A stretch of 64,000 bases of DNA from Streptomyces sp. NRRL WC-3626 (GCF_000718785.1 NZ_JOCA01000016.1:1-64000); one strand, 5' to 3'; shown: positions 1-12,473, counted from the stretch's first letter. The notes: generated by a model from the letters alone, not told the origin. A program made the numbers and translations.

Positions 1-55
1 GGAGGGCGGAGGGCGGAGGGCGGAGGGCGGAGGGCGGAGGGCGGAGGGCGGAGGG
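1..55. repeat. Tandem repeat, (GGAGGGC)n
   Basis: Seven perfect head-to-tail copies of the 7-base unit GGAGGGC fill positions 1-49, followed by a partial eighth; the array may continue left of the window. The strand is extremely G-rich with G-runs every few bases, so it could form G-quadruplex-like structure. It lies downstream of the 3' end of the DUF6104 gene. I see no gene between 56 and 273, only GC-rich sequence. Confidence 0.9.
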
Positions 56-273
56 GTGCGGTATGACTGCCCGCGGAGGGCAGCGGGAGCGTGCGGTGCT
101 ACTGCCCGTGGCGGGCGTCGGGGCGGGTGGTGGCCGCTGCCGCGCGGCGGGGTGTGGCTGTGGGCGGGCGTGTGGGTGCGGATGGCCGTCATTCGGCCGG
201 CGCCGGTCTGCTCGTCCCGGCGAGGTGTGGGCGCGGGGGTGCAGGGTGGGGCCGTGGGTGTCCGGGGAGGGGG

Positions 274-453
274 TTAGTCCTCGTCCTCGTCGTCCAGGCG
301 GGCGAGCCAGGTGGCCAGGCGTTCCACCGGGACCTCGAAGTCGGGGTTGAGGTCGACGAAGGTGCGGAGCTGTTCGGCCAGCCACTCGAAGGAGACCTCC
401 TCCTCCCCGCGCCGCTTCTCCAGTTCCTCGATGCCACGGTCCGTGAAGTACAT
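274..453 (-). CDS. DUF6104 family protein, 59 aa
   Basis: A small acidic cytoplasmic protein of unknown function. It begins MYFTDRGIEELEKRRG and ends in an acidic DDEDED tail. I recognise this from memory as the DUF6104 family, a short conserved actinobacterial protein commonly encoded just downstream of the 2-oxoglutarate dehydrogenase gene, as it is here (81 bp after kgd, same strand). The ATG at 453 is preferred over an upstream in-frame start at 492 because family members begin at MYFTD. No catalytic motif or membrane segment is visible. Confidence 0.8.
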   Translation of the reverse strand: MYFTDRGIEELEKRRGEEEVSFEWLAEQLRTFVDLNPDFEVPVERLATWLARLDDEDED

Positions 454-534
454 GAGGACAAGGATAGGTGCGGGAAAACGGGCGGGCCGCACCCCCCGTG
501 AGAGGGGTGCGGCCCGTACGGACGGCCGGAGAGG

Positions 535-3500
535 CTACGCCTCGAAGACCTCGCGCACCAGCTGCTCCTGCTCGGCCTGGTGGCGCTTCGCGGAGCCGAC
601 CGCCGGGGACGAGCCGTGCGGCCGCGAGATGCGGCGCAGACGCTCGTCGTGCGGCAGGTCGGCGCCGACCGACAGGTCGAGGTGGTCGATCAGGTTGAGC
701 GCGATGAACGGCCAGGCACCCTGGTTCGCCGGCTCCTCCTGGGCCCACAGGTACTTCTCGGCGTTCGGGTACTTCTTGATCTCCGCCTGGAGCTCGGCAC
801 CCGGCAGCGGGTACAGGCGCTCGATGCGGATGATCGCCGTATCCGTCGTGCCGCGCTTCTTCCGCTCGGCGTCGAGGTCGTAGTAGACCTTGCCGGCCGT
901 GAAGACGACCTTCTTCACCGCGGCCGGGTCGACCGTGTCGTCGCCGATGACCGGGCGGAACTGGCCCGAGGTGAACTCCTCCGCCTTCGCCGCCGCGGCC
1001 TTCAGGCGCAGCATCGACTTCGGGGTGAAGACGACCAGCGGCTTGTGGTGCGGGTTGTGCGCCTGCCACCGCAGGAGGTGGAAGTAGCTCGACGGCGAGG
1101 TCGGCATCGCGACCGTCATGTTGTTCTGGGCGCAGAGCTGCAGGAACCGCTCCGGACGAGCCGAGGAGTGGTCCGGGCCCTGGCCCTCGTAGCCGTGCGG
1201 GAGGAGCAGGACCACACCGGAGGTCTGGGCCCACTTCTGCTCCGCCGAGGAGATGAACTCGTCCACGACCGTCTGCGCGCCGTTGACGAAGTCACCGAAC
1301 TGCGCCTCCCACAGCACGAGCGCGTCGGGGCGGGCCAGCGAGTAGCCGTACTCGAAGCCCATCGCCGCGTACTCGGACAGCAGGGAGTTGTAGACGTTCA
1401 GCCGCGACTGGTCCTCGGAGAGGTACTGCAGCGGCGTGTACTCCTCGCCCGTGCTGCGGTCGATGATGACCGCGTGGCGCTGGCCGAAGGTACCGCGCTG
1501 GGAGTCCTGGCCCGCGAGGCGCACCGGGACGCCCTCCAGGAGCAGCGAGCCGAGGGCGAGGGTCTCGCCCATGCCCCAGTCGATGGTGCCGTCCTCGACC
1601 ATCGTCGCCCGGCGCTGCAGCTGCGGCAGCAGCCGCGGGTGGACGGTGATGTGGTCGGGGATGTTGACCTGGGACTCGGCGATCCGCTTGACGGTCTCCG
1701 TGGTCACCGCGGTGTTCACGGCGACCGGGAACTCGGCCTGCGGGTCCGAGGTCTCGACCGTGGCCGGCTGCGAGGTGGCCTCACGGACCTCCGTGAAGAC
1801 CTTCTCCAGCTGGCCCTGGTAGTCCTGCAGCGCCTGCTCGGCCTCTTCCAGGGTGATGTCGCCGCGACCGATGAGGGACTCGGTGTACAGCTTGCGCACC
1901 GAGCGCTTCTTGTCGATGAGGTCGTACATCAGCGGCTGGGTGAAGGCGGGGTTGTCGGTCTCGTTGTGACCGCGGCGGCGGTAGCAGATGAGGTCGATCA
2001 CCACGTCCTTGTTGAACGCCTGACGGAACTCGAAGGCGAGCCGCGCCACGCGGACGCAGGCCTCCGGGTCGTCGCCGTTCACATGGAAGATCGGGGCCTC
2101 GATCATCCGGGCCACGTCCGTCGCGTACATCGACGAGCGGGACGACTCCGGGGCGGCGGTGAAGCCGACCTGGTTGTTGATGACGACGTGGACCGTGCCG
2201 CCGGTGCGGTAGCCGCGCAGCTGCGACATGTTCAGGGTCTCGGCCACCACGCCCTGGCCCGCGAAGGCCGCGTCGCCGTGGATCGCCACCGGCAGGACGG
2301 TGAAGTCCGTGCCGCCCTTGCCGATGATGTCCTGCTTGGCGCGGGCGACGCCCTCCAGGACCGGGTCGACCGCCTCCAGGTGAGAGGGGTTGGCGACCAG
2401 GGAGACCTTGATCTGCTCGCCGTCCAGCCCGGTGAAGGTGCCCTCGGCGCCCAGGTGGTACTTCACGTCGCCGGAGCCGTGCATCGACTTCGGGTCGAGG
2501 TTGCCCTCGAACTCGCGGAAGATCTGCGCGTACGACTTGCCGACCACGTTCGCCAGCACGTTCAGCCGGCCGCGGTGGGCCATGCCGATGACGACCTCGT
2601 CGAGGCGGGACTCGGCGGCCGAGTCCAGCACCGCGTCGAGCAGCGGGATGACGGACTCGCCGCCCTCCAGGGAGAAGCGCTTCTGGCCGACGTACTTCGT
2701 CTGCAGGAAGGTCTCGAAGGCCTCCGCCGCGTTCAGCCGGCGCAGGATGCGCAGCTGCTCCTCGCGCTCGGGCTTGGTGTGCGAGCGCTCGATGCGGTCC
2801 TGGATCCACTTGCGCTGCTTCGGGTCCTGGATGTGCATGAACTCGACACCGGTGGTGCGGCAGTACGAGTCGCGCAGCACGCCGAGGATGTCGCGCAGCT
2901 TCATCAGGGTCTTGCCGGCGAAGCCGCCGACCGCGAACTCGCGCTCCAGGTCCCACAGGGTGAGCCCGTGCTCGGTGATGTCCAGGTCGGGGTGCTTGCG
3001 CTGCTGGTACTCCAGCGGGTCGGTGTCGGCCATGACGTGGCCGCGGACCCGGTAGGAGTGGATCAGCTCGAAGACACGGGCGGCCTTGGTGACGTCGTCG
3101 TCGTGGGACGCGTCGATGTCCTTGAGCCAGCGGACCGGCTCGTAGGGGATGCGCAGCGCCTCGAAGATCTCGTCGTAGAAGTTCTTCTCGCCGAGCAGCA
3201 GGTTGGCGACCGCGCGCAGGAACTCGCCGGAGGCGGCGCCCTGGATCACCCGGTGGTCGTAGGTCGACGTGAGCGTCATGACCTTGGAGATGCCGAGCTT
3301 GTTCAGGGTGTCCTGGGAGGTGCCCTGGAACTCCGCCGGGTAGTCCATGGCGCCGACGCCCATGATCACCGACTGGCCGGGCATCAGCCGCGGCACGGAG
3401 TGGACGGTGCCGAGTCCGCCGGGGTTGGTCAGGGAGACCGTGACACCGGTGAAGTCGTCCATCGTCAGCTTGTTGTCGCGGGCGCGGCGGACGATGTCCT

Positions 3501-4359
3501 CGTAGGCCTGCCAGAACTCGAAGAAGTTCAGCGTCTCGGCCTTCTTGATGGCCGCGACGACCAGCTGGCGGTCGCCGTTGGGCTTCACCAGGTCGATGGC
3601 CAGACCGAGGTTGACGTGCTCCGGCTTCACCAGGGTCGGCTTGCCGTCCACGCGCGCGAACGAGTGGTTCATCGTCGGCATGGCCTTGATGGCCTGCACC
3701 ATCGCGTAGCCGATGAGGTGCGTGAAGGAGATCTTCCCGCCCCGGGCCCGCTTGAGGTGGTTGTTGATGACGATGCGGTTGTCGAACAGCAGCTTCACCG
3801 GGACCGCGCGCACGGACGTGGCCGTGGGCAGCTCCAGGGAGGCGTCCATGTTCTTCACCACGGCGGCGGACGGGCCGCGCAGGGTGACCTGCTCGGGGCC
3901 GGTCTTCGCCGCGCCGGCGGCCTCGGGCTTCGCGGCGGCCGGCTTGGCGGCGGGCGCGGCAGGCGCGGCCGTCTTCGCCGGGGCCGGAGCCGCGGCAGGT
4001 GCCGGGGCCGGTGCGGCGGGAGCCTTGGCGGCCGGCTGAGCGGCGGCAGCGGGCTGCGCGGCCGCCGGCTGCGCCGGGGTGGCCGGCCGGGCCGGGGTGA
4101 CCGGCTGGGCCGTGGGGGTGGAGGTTCCCGCGGCCCCCGCGGCCGCGGTACCCGCCGGAGCCGACGCGGCAGGCGCGCCCGGCTTGTAGTCGGCGAAGAA
4201 GTCCCACCAGGCTCGGTCGACCGAGTTCGGGTCCTGGAGGTACTGCTGGTAGATCTCGTCGACGAGCCATTCGTTGGCACCGAAGGCCGCTGCGGGGTTC
4301 TTGCCCGCTTGGTCGGTGTCGGTCGAGATGCTCGAGTTACTGGGGGACTGTGGCGACAC
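535..4359 (-). CDS. kgd: Multifunctional 2-oxoglutarate dehydrogenase E1/E2 and decarboxylase
   Basis: Central TCA-cycle enzyme. In actinobacteria this single polypeptide joins the succinyltransferase (E2o-type) core to the thiamine-diphosphate E1o subunit; it converts 2-oxoglutarate with a lipoyl-bearing partner and has carboligase/decarboxylase activity. At 1274 aa it has the usual family length. Order: a short N-terminal E1 segment (about 25-55, containing [11 protein letters not shown]), an Ala/Pro-rich linker (about 60-155), the acyltransferase core (about 170-390, with the catalytic DHR near 368), then the TPP-dependent E1 region ([19 protein letters not shown]). The GTG at 4359 (VSPQSPSN) is chosen because GAGGG lies about 10 bases upstream and because homologues begin there; an upstream start would add 40 residues. 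Long antisense ORFs are shadows. Confidence 0.96.
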   Translation of the reverse strand: MSPQSPSNSSISTDTDQAGKNPAAAFGANEWLVDEIYQQYLQDPNSVDRAWWDFFADYKPGAPAASAPAGTAAAGAAGTSTPTAQPVTPARPATPAQPAAAQPAAAAQPAAKAPAAPAPAPAAAPAPAKTAAPAAPAAKPAAAKPEAAGAAKTGPEQVTLRGPSAAVVKNMDASLELPTATSVRAVPVKLLFDNRIVINNHLKRARGGKISFTHLIGYAMVQAIKAMPTMNHSFARVDGKPTLVKPEHVNLGLAIDLVKPNGDRQLVVAAIKKAETLNFFEFWQAYEDIVRRARDNKLTMDDFTGVTVSLTNPGGLGTVHSVPRLMPGQSVIMGVGAMDYPAEFQGTSQDTLNKLGISKVMTLTSTYDHRVIQGAASGEFLRAVANLLLGEKNFYDEIFEALRIPYEPVRWLKDIDASHDDDVTKAARVFELIHSYRVRGHVMADTDPLEYQQRKHPDLDITEHGLTLWDLEREFAVGGFAGKTLMKLRDILGVLRDSYCRTTGVEFMHIQDPKQRKWIQDRIERSHTKPEREEQLRILRRLNAAEAFETFLQTKYVGQKRFSLEGGESVIPLLDAVLDSAAESRLDEVVIGMAHRGRLNVLANVVGKSYAQIFREFEGNLDPKSMHGSGDVKYHLGAEGTFTGLDGEQIKVSLVANPSHLEAVDPVLEGVARAKQDIIGKGGTDFTVLPVAIHGDAAFAGQGVVAETLNMSQLRGYRTGGTVHVVINNQVGFTAAPESSRSSMYATDVARMIEAPIFHVNGDDPEACVRVARLAFEFRQAFNKDVVIDLICYRRRGHNETDNPAFTQPLMYDLIDKKRSVRKLYTESLIGRGDITLEEAEQALQDYQGQLEKVFTEVREATSQPATVETSDPQAEFPVAVNTAVTTETVKRIAESQVNIPDHITVHPRLLPQLQRRATMVEDGTIDWGMGETLALGSLLLEGVPVRLAGQDSQRGTFGQRHAVIIDRSTGEEYTPLQYLSEDQSRLNVYNSLLSEYAAMGFEYGYSLARPDALVLWEAQFGDFVNGAQTVVDEFISSAEQKWAQTSGVVLLLPHGYEGQGPDHSSARPERFLQLCAQNNMTVAMPTSPSSYFHLLRWQAHNPHHKPLVVFTPKSMLRLKAAAAKAEEFTSGQFRPVIGDDTVDPAAVKKVVFTAGKVYYDLDAERKKRGTTDTAIIRIERLYPLPGAELQAEIKKYPNAEKYLWAQEEPANQGAWPFIALNLIDHLDLSVGADLPHDERLRRISRPHGSSPAVGSAKRHQAEQEQLVREVFEA

Positions 4360-4650
4360 GGCGTCAACCGCCCTCTTCCGCTTCGCAAGATGATGGACAG
4401 CGGAAATAAAGGCTACGCCCCCGAGAGCGAGAAGGTCAGGCCGGGCCCGTTCATCGTCGCGTAAGTCACATTGCGGCAAGCGTTTCGGGGCATGAAATGG
4501 CGGGAAACAACCCTGGTTTCGATTCTTCCGGCCGCGTCAGGCATCACTGCGCCGGGCCTCGGCGCTCAGCTCGCGCGGGCCTCTGCCTGATCACACGTGT
4601 CCGTCAGCGTGGACACGCATGGATCGTGCGGCTCCGCTTCGAACTTTACG

Positions 4651-5763
4651 TCAACTTGGTACGGAAGAGGCTTCCGGAAGAGTGATGAGGATCCGGCAGC
4701 CCCGCTCGGATTCGGCCACGCCGATCCGGCCGCCGTGCAGATCGACGGCCCAGCGGGCGATCGCCAGGCCCAGTCCGGTGCCGCCGTCGCTGCCCGGCCC
4801 GTGCGGCCGGTTGACGTTGCCCCGGTTGAAGCGCTCGAAGACCCGGTGCCACTCGGTCCGCGGAATGCCGGGCCCCTCGTCCAGCACCTCCAGCTCCAGC
4901 GACCCCTGCTGCGCCCCGACCCGCGCCCTGACCGTCACCCGGCCGTGCGGCGGGCTGTGCTTGACCGCGTTGTCGATCAGGTTCGCGACGACCTGGTGGA
5001 TGCGCTCGGGGTCGGCGTGCGCGACCAGCTCGGGCGGCGACACGTCGAGGTGCAGATGGACGTCCGTACGCGTGTGGCTGCCCGAGCCGGAGGCCATGCC
5101 CGCGCGGGCGGTGGAGACCATGTTGGCCTCCTTGAGCACCCCGGACAGATACGGCCACACCTCGAACCGCCGCTTCTTCAGCGGCACCACGCCGTTGTCC
5201 AGGCGGGACAGGTCCAGGAGGGTCTCCACGAGGCGGCCCAGCCGCTCGGTCTGCTTGAGGGCCGTACGCATGGTCTCGGGGTCGGCCTCGGTGACGCCGT
5301 CGACGATGTTCTCCAGCACCGCGCGCAGACCCGCGATGGGGGTGCGCAGCTCGTGCGAGACGTTGGCGACCAGCTCCTTGCGCTGGCGGTCCTGGGCCTC
5401 CAGCTCGTCCGCCATGACGTTGATCGTCTGGGCCAGGTCGCCGAGCTCGTCCCAGCGGTTCTCGCGGACCCGGCGGGTGTAGTCGCCGTGCGAGATGGAA
5501 CGGGCCACGGCGTTCATGTCGTCCAGCGGCGCGGTGAGCGAGTGCGCCACGAACTGGGTGATCAGCAGTGTGGCGATCATCGAGAACACCGTGATGAAGC
5601 GCAGCTCCGTCTTGGTGTGCACGGCGATCACCGACAGGCCGGTGGTGATCAGGACCGACACGACGACGAGTGCGCCGAGCTTGGTCTTGATCGAGAACGG
5701 GCGTACACCGCCCCAGGGCGGCTGTGCCCCGGGGCCTCCGCGTCCGGCCGGCCCGTCGCTCAT
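4651..5763 (-). CDS. Membrane sensor histidine kinase
   Basis: Sensor partner of the response regulator encoded immediately upstream; the genes share an ATGA overlap (5760-5763), so translation is probably coupled. 370 aa. Two membrane segments (about 27-48 and 55-75) enclose only a few residues outside the membrane, suggesting intramembrane or cell-envelope sensing. Then come a HAMP linker, the HisKA dimerisation helix with H-box VSHELRTP (His near 139), and a HATPase_c domain with N-box NLIDNAVKHS and G-boxes DEGPGIP and GTGLGLA. All kinase motifs are intact. Its signal is not evident from sequence. Confidence 0.93.
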   Translation of the reverse strand: MSDGPAGRGGPGAQPPWGGVRPFSIKTKLGALVVVSVLITTGLSVIAVHTKTELRFITVFSMIATLLITQFVAHSLTAPLDDMNAVARSISHGDYTRRVRENRWDELGDLAQTINVMADELEAQDRQRKELVANVSHELRTPIAGLRAVLENIVDGVTEADPETMRTALKQTERLGRLVETLLDLSRLDNGVVPLKKRRFEVWPYLSGVLKEANMVSTARAGMASGSGSHTRTDVHLHLDVSPPELVAHADPERIHQVVANLIDNAVKHSPPHGRVTVRARVGAQQGSLELEVLDEGPGIPRTEWHRVFERFNRGNVNRPHGPGSDGGTGLGLAIARWAVDLHGGRIGVAESERGCRILITLPEASSVPS

Positions 5764-6500
5764 GGCGTCGGCGTCTCCAGGGCGTAGCCCACGCCGTGCA
5801 CGGTGCGGATGCGCTCGGCGCCGATCTTCCGGCGCAGCGCCTTGATGTGGCTGTCGACCGTGCGGGTGCCGGAGGCGTCCGCCCAGTCCCAGACCTCGGC
5901 CAGCAGCTGCTCCCGGGAGAGCACCGCGCGCGGGGTGTTCGCCAGGCACACCAGGAGGTCGAACTCGGTGGGCGTCAGATGGACGTCCTCGCTGCGCACC
6001 CGCACCCTGCGCTGCGCGTGGTCGATCTCCAGTTCGCCCAGGCGCAGGATGCCGCTGCGCGGGGTCGTCGCCGCGAGGGCCGCCCGCTCCATGCGGCGCA
6101 GCAGTACGTGCACGCGTGCCGCCAGTTCCCGCATGGAGAAGGGCTTCGTCATGTAGTCGTCGGCGCCGACGCCCAGCCCGACCAGCATGTCGGTCTCGTC
6201 GTCGCGCGCGGTGAGCATCATCACCGGCACCGGCCGCTGGGCCTGCACGCGGCGGCAGACCTCCAGGCCGTCGAAGCCAGGCAGCATGATGTCGAGGATC
6301 AGCAGGTCGGGCTGCCAGGCCTCCGCCGTGTCCACCGCGGACGGGCCGTCGCCCGCCGTTTGCACCAGGAATCCCTCGGCGCGGAGGCGAGTCGCGATGG
6401 CGTCCACGATCGTCGCGTCGTCCTCGACCACCAGGACCCGGCGCTGAGCGCCGGGGGTGGTCGTGGCCGTGCCGTTGTGGGAGGTGTGTGTCTGCTCCAT
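5760..6500 (-). CDS. OmpR/PhoB-family response regulator
   Basis: Cytoplasmic transcription factor of 246 aa, cognate to the overlapping downstream kinase. An N-terminal receiver domain holds the acidic pair VVEDD, the phospho-acceptor Asp70 in LLILDIMLP, and the conserved Lys in MTKPFS near 121. The C-terminal winged helix (about 150-243) contains LTPTEFDLL and the recognition-helix region TVDSHIKALRRKIG, typical of the OmpR class. It lies next to kgd and lon, but nothing in the sequence shows which genes it controls. Confidence 0.94.
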   Translation of the reverse strand: MEQTHTSHNGTATTTPGAQRRVLVVEDDATIVDAIATRLRAEGFLVQTAGDGPSAVDTAEAWQPDLLILDIMLPGFDGLEVCRRVQAQRPVPVMMLTARDDETDMLVGLGVGADDYMTKPFSMRELAARVHVLLRRMERAALAATTPRSGILRLGELEIDHAQRRVRVRSEDVHLTPTEFDLLVCLANTPRAVLSREQLLAEVWDWADASGTRTVDSHIKALRRKIGAERIRTVHGVGYALETPTP

Positions 6501-6625
6501 CGCCCGCCCCTGAGGTGTGCTTTTTCCGGAATCCGTGGGGTGATCCGTCGTCTGCGCATCACTGCTATTGACGCTTGAATGATCCGCGTCAGGGCAGCAG
6601 CGTACGGGGAGTCACCACGGCTTTG

Positions 6626-7315
6626 CTATCCAGGGCGGACGCCGATGTGCACGACGTCCGGAACGCCCCGGGCAACGGGGACCTCATCGGTACGCACCCC
6701 CTGGAACCCGGCATTCCGCAAGGTTTCTTCGAAATCCGGGGAGGGCTTGGCCGACCATACGGCGAGTACCCCGCCCGGTCTCAACACCCGCGCGCAGGCC
6801 GCGAGTCCGGACGGCTCGTACAGGCCCTCGTTGTCCTCGGTGACGGTCCAGTCGGGCCCGTTGTCGATGTCGAGGCAGAGCGCGTCGAACGTGTCCGACG
6901 TCTCATCGAGGTACCCGACCAGGTCCGCCTCGACGATCTCCGTACGCGGATCGGCCAGCGCCTTCGCCGAGACCGCGGCGAGCGGTCCCGCGCGGTGCCA
7001 TCCGATGACGGCCGGTTCGCGTTCCACCACCGCGATCCGTCCCCAGCGGGACTGCCCGGCCGCGTGTGCGAGCGAGAAGCCCACCCCGAGGCCGCCGATC
7101 AGCACGTGCGGGGCGGCCGCGCGCGGGCCGAGGGCGGCCAGCGCGACATCGACGAGCCGGCGCTCCGAGCGGCCGTCGGAGGTGTCCATCAGGAAGCAGC
7201 CGTTGGCGATGATCTGCAGCAGACCGCCGTGCCTGCGCAGCACGACCTCGCCGTACGGACCCTCGCGACGGTCCAGGACTTCGGGGGGTTCGGGAATGCC
7301 GTACGGGGTGGACAT
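6626..7315 (-). CDS. Spermidine-synthase-like (SAM-fold) protein
   Basis: 229 aa with a Rossmann-like methyltransferase fold of the spermidine/spermine synthase superfamily. The glycine-rich nucleotide-binding loop is VLIGGLGVGFSLAHA (about 72-86), followed by the acidic strand-2 end VVEREPAV and a later LDIDNGPDW acidic loop. It is shorter than genuine spermidine synthases (about 280 aa) and lacks a clear N-terminal beta domain, so the natural product of its reaction is uncertain; a small-molecule methyltransferase is an alternative. It is transcribed divergently from lon with about 110 bp between them. Confidence 0.75.
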   Translation of the reverse strand: MSTPYGIPEPPEVLDRREGPYGEVVLRRHGGLLQIIANGCFLMDTSDGRSERRLVDVALAALGPRAAAPHVLIGGLGVGFSLAHAAGQSRWGRIAVVEREPAVIGWHRAGPLAAVSAKALADPRTEIVEADLVGYLDETSDTFDALCLDIDNGPDWTVTEDNEGLYEPSGLAACARVLRPGGVLAVWSAKPSPDFEETLRNAGFQGVRTDEVPVARGVPDVVHIGVRPG

Positions 7316-7425
7316 GCGTTCATCCTGGCAGCTCCCCTTCCACGGCGGGCCGGGGCCTCATGTACCCCCCGGGGGTGATCGCTCAGAGCGAACGCGGCCT
7401 CGGGAACATTCGGCGCCTCCCCTGC

Positions 7426-7446
7426 ATTGAGTCGGCATAGCTCAAC
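7426..7446 (+). promoter_or_regulatory. HAIR-like operator for HspR, upstream of lon
   Basis: Inverted repeat ATTGAGT-N7-GCTCAAC, matching 11 of 14 bases of the HspR-associated inverted repeat CTTGAGT-N7-ACTCAAG. It ends 21 bases before the lon start codon, so it overlaps the likely transcript start or leader. HspR control of lon and clpB by this element is established in Streptomyces; the match here is read directly from sequence. Confidence 0.75.
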
Positions 7447-7467
7447 TTGACTGCCGAAGGGGAGATC

Positions 7468-9882
<2,415 letters not shown>

Positions 9883-9894
9883 CGGACGCGATCG

Positions 9895-9943
9895 GACGGG
9901 TGAGGCCCGGGTCCCGTGAGGGAGGCCCGGGCCTTCACCCGTC
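9895..9943. terminator. Hairpin between lon and GH25 gene
   Basis: Long inverted repeat: GACGGGTGAGGCCCGGG pairs with CCCGGGCCTTCACCCGTC around a loop of about 14 bases, with one mismatched or bulged region. It lies 13 bases after the lon stop and just before the end of the convergent lysozyme gene, so it probably terminates both transcripts. There is no T-tract, as is common in Streptomyces. Confidence 0.8.
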
Positions 9944-9949
9944 TCCGGA

Positions 9950-10765
9950 TCAGCCGGTCGCGAGGGCCCGTACGCGGTCCACGGTGCCGTTGAAGCGGTC
10001 GTGGTCGCCGACGGTCGGGCCGGTCGAGGTGTACTGCCACATCGTGTACGTGCTCCAGCCGGCCGGCAGTTCGCCCGCGGTGGAGGCGTACCGGGCGATC
10101 CACAGCGGGGTGGTGGAGGCGAAGCCGGCATAGTCACCGGTGCACTGCTTCCACCAGCTGGTCGCCGTGTAGATGACGGCGCTGCGGCCGGTGCGCTCGC
10201 GGTACCGGTCCAGGAAGTCGCGGATCCAGCTCACCATCGCGCTCTGCGACTTGCCGTAGCAGGCGTCGCCGTACGGGTTCCACTCGATGTCGAGCACGCC
10301 CGGCAGGGTGCGGCCGTCGGCGGACCAGGCGCCGCCGCGGGCGACGAAGTAGTCGGCCTGGGCGGAGCCGCTCGCGGTGTCGGGCGTGCCGAAGTGGTAG
10401 GCGCCGCGGATCATGCCGACGTCGTAGGAGCCGCCGTACTGCTGCGAGTGGTACGGGTTGGTGTAGTACGTGCCCTCCGTGGCCTTGGCGTAGGCCCAGC
10501 GGACGCCGCTGTTCCACAGGGTCGTCCAGGCGACGTTGCCCTGGTGGCTGGAGACGTCCACGCCCTCCGTCTGGGTGGAGCGGGCGGTGGGCAGGCCGTC
10601 CTGCCCGTCGTGGTCGAGCACGCCCATACCCATGTGGGCGGAGCCGCGCGGAGGGGCGGTGGGGGAGGTTCCGGCCGCGCCGGCCGGGTGGGGGAGGGAG
10701 AGCAGCGCGAGCAGGACCGCGCCGGCGGTCGCGAGCGCGCGTATGCGGGATCTGTGCACAGGCAT
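9950..10765 (-). CDS. Secreted GH25 lysozyme-like muramidase
   Basis: Predicted extracellular cell-wall hydrolase cleaving the MurNAc-GlcNAc bond. 271 aa: a signal peptide (positive start, hydrophobic ATAGAVLLALLSLP, Ala-rich cleavage region near 30), a short spacer, then a glycoside hydrolase family 25 domain (about 65-265). The hallmark GVDVSSHQG near its start and the catalytic acidic pair LDIEWNP are present. The ATG at 10765 is preceded by GGAGA at good spacing; a longer ORF extends upstream without support. It is convergent with lon. Confidence 0.92.
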   Translation of the reverse strand: MPVHRSRIRALATAGAVLLALLSLPHPAGAAGTSPTAPPRGSAHMGMGVLDHDGQDGLPTARSTQTEGVDVSSHQGNVAWTTLWNSGVRWAYAKATEGTYYTNPYHSQQYGGSYDVGMIRGAYHFGTPDTASGSAQADYFVARGGAWSADGRTLPGVLDIEWNPYGDACYGKSQSAMVSWIRDFLDRYRERTGRSAVIYTATSWWKQCTGDYAGFASTTPLWIARYASTAGELPAGWSTYTMWQYTSTGPTVGDHDRFNGTVDRVRALATG

Positions 10766-10994
10766 GACGCATCTCCGAAAGGTCGGTGGGGCGAACCCGG
10801 AATGTGAGCCACATTGCTTGCGTGTTGTGGGCATGCCACTTAATCGCCTGGTGGGGAAAGTGCGTACGTGGACCACGACGGGACGGGGTGGCCGCTCCGC
10901 CGATGGTCTACGCCTGCGAAATACTGGTGGAGCTGGGGCGACGTCGCCACTTGGCGGGAAACTTTCAGAACCGGAAACCTGAGCAGGGGCGAAC

Positions 10995-11489
10995 GTGCAC
11001 GAAGACGGGAACGGCGGCGAGGAGCGGGGCGCGTCCGCGTCAGCCGCGCGGGGTGTGGATCAGCCCGGATTCCTCGCGCTGGAGCGTGAGTTGACGGTGC
11101 TGCTGCGGCGGGCGCGGGCCAGTCAGGGGGAGATGTCCCGGGCCGTGCATCCGGAGCTGGAGCCGTCCGCGTACGGGCTGCTGGTCCGTCTGGATGAGTG
11201 CGGGCGGCAGCGGGCGACCGAGCTGGCCGGCTACATCGGGGTCGGCAAGGCGACGATGTCGCGGCAGCTGCGGGCGCTGGAGGAGCTGGGGCTGGTGGTC
11301 CGGGAGCCGGATCCGGCGGACGGGCGGGCGTGGTTGATCGCGCTGACGGGGGAGGGGCAGGAGCGGGTGCGGCGGGTCCGGGAGGCCCGGCGGGCGCGGT
11401 ATGCGGGGCGGTTGGCGGACTGGGACCCGGCGGAGGTCTCGGAGCTCGCCCGGTTGCTCGGGCAGTTGAACCGGGGGATGGAGCGGTAA
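10995..11489 (+). CDS. MarR-family transcriptional regulator
   Basis: 164-aa winged-helix regulator. After a variable 25-residue start, dimerisation helices flank the helix-turn-helix with RATELAGYIGVGKATMSRQL (about 73-92) and the wing containing EPDPADGRAWL (about 103-113), both characteristic of MarR proteins. It starts at GTG with an AGGGGCGA site upstream. No obvious target operon is adjacent; the divergent neighbour is the GH25 gene 229 bp away and the convergent one a phosphatase. Ligand unknown. Confidence 0.9.
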   Translation: MHEDGNGGEERGASASAARGVDQPGFLALERELTVLLRRARASQGEMSRAVHPELEPSAYGLLVRLDECGRQRATELAGYIGVGKATMSRQLRALEELGLVVREPDPADGRAWLIALTGEGQERVRRVREARRARYAGRLADWDPAEVSELARLLGQLNRGMER

Positions 11490-11620
11490 CGCGGGCGGTG
11501 GGCCGCTTCTGTGTTTGCGGGGGCCGCTGCTTGTAGGTGCGGGGTGCGGGGTGCGGGTGCTGGCGGGAGCGGGGTGTGCGCCGGCCCCGCTGGAGGGGGT
11601 GCCGCTGCGCCCACCCGTGC

Positions 11621-11654
11621 CGCCCCAGCGGCACGACTGCCCGCAGCTGGGGCG
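11621..11654. terminator. Hairpin between MarR and PP2C genes
   Basis: CGCCCCAGC (11621-11629) pairs perfectly with GCTGGGGCG (11646-11654). A smaller nested hairpin, GTGCCG...CGGCAC, overlaps it. It lies between the ends of two convergent genes and is the common Streptomyces terminator style without a T-tract. Confidence 0.6.
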
Positions 11655-11678
11655 CTGGGGCGGCGCGGTTGCCCGTGG

Positions 11679-12473
11679 CTACGGCGTCAGCTCCGTGTAG
11701 ATCACCGTCGCGTCGTCGTGGGTTTTGCCTCGGCGGGGTGGGCCCGTGCGTTCCAGGGTTCGTACGTGCTGGACCAGGGCGCGGGCGCCTTCCTTGCGGA
11801 TCAGGGTGAGGCAGTCGGGCCAGGTGCCCTGGTGGAAGCGGTCGACCCAGCGGGTCGCGCCGTCCGTCAGGGCGGCCAGGGCACGTACCCCGGTGCGGGG
11901 CAGGGAGCCGGTGACCGCGCGGGACGCCACCGACGGGTCCGCCGCCGCGGTGAAGAAGCCGCCCTCCTTGTTGCGCAGCGTGCTGTCGACCAGGGCGTCG
12001 GTGGCCAGGGCCGAACGGGGGATGCGGTCCAGCCGGTCGTCCAGCAGCGCGGTGACCGTGCCGTCCGGGGACTCCACGAGCAGCGCCGAGTCGGACAGCA
12101 CCAGGTACTCCACCGAGGCCGGTGACCAGCGGGCCAGCGCCACCGTTGCCTGAGGTGTACGGGGGTGAGAAAGGTCACAGGTTGACGCATGGCTCCCCGC
12201 GGTACGCGCGATGGCGAGGGAAAGCAGCTCGGCCAGTGGAACATCCGGGCGGGAAACGGTCAGTTCGGTCAGCGCCCCGCCCAGCCGGGCGGTGAACCAG
12301 GGCACGGAATGCAGACATCCGCCGCCGTCCCGGGGCGGCGTGACCCCGTCCAGCACCACGAGCGAACCGCCCTGCCCGGACGCCGGAAGCCCGACGCTCG
12401 CGAAGTCCTCGTTGGGGCGGCCGGGGTCACCGGGCTCCGAAACAAGCTCAGTACGCATCCAGCCAGTCTGCAC
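11679..12473 (-). CDS. PP2C-domain protein phosphatase-like protein
   Basis: 264-aa protein resembling a PPM/PP2C serine/threonine phosphatase. Metal-binding acidic motifs are recognisable: PNEDFASVG near 20, VVLDGVTPP near 40, ALTDGATRW near 208 and a C-terminal KTHDDATVI. The core is shorter and more divergent than canonical PP2C enzymes, so reduced activity is possible. The GTG at 12473 has GGAGGG four bases upstream; an ATG five codons later (12458) is the alternative and may match homologues better. It lies divergent from the conservon across a 380-bp region. Confidence 0.82.
   Translation of the reverse strand: MQTGWMRTELVSEPGDPGRPNEDFASVGLPASGQGGSLVVLDGVTPPRDGGGCLHSVPWFTARLGGALTELTVSRPDVPLAELLSLAIARTAGSHASTCDLSHPRTPQATVALARWSPASVEYLVLSDSALLVESPDGTVTALLDDRLDRIPRSALATDALVDSTLRNKEGGFFTAAADPSVASRAVTGSLPRTGVRALAALTDGATRWVDRFHQGTWPDCLTLIRKEGARALVQHVRTLERTGPPRRGKTHDDATVIYTELTP

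Noticed and set aside
1..55. Heptamer array as a chromosome end or replication iteron
   Set aside because: Streptomyces telomeres are palindrome-rich rather than short G-repeats, the adjoining genes are core, and no replication gene or DnaA-box cluster is nearby.
580..4464. Very long plus-strand ORF opposite kgd
   Set aside because: It is the antisense shadow of a high-GC gene; its translation is Arg/Gly/Leu/Val-rich without any family motif, whereas the minus strand encodes a full Kgd.
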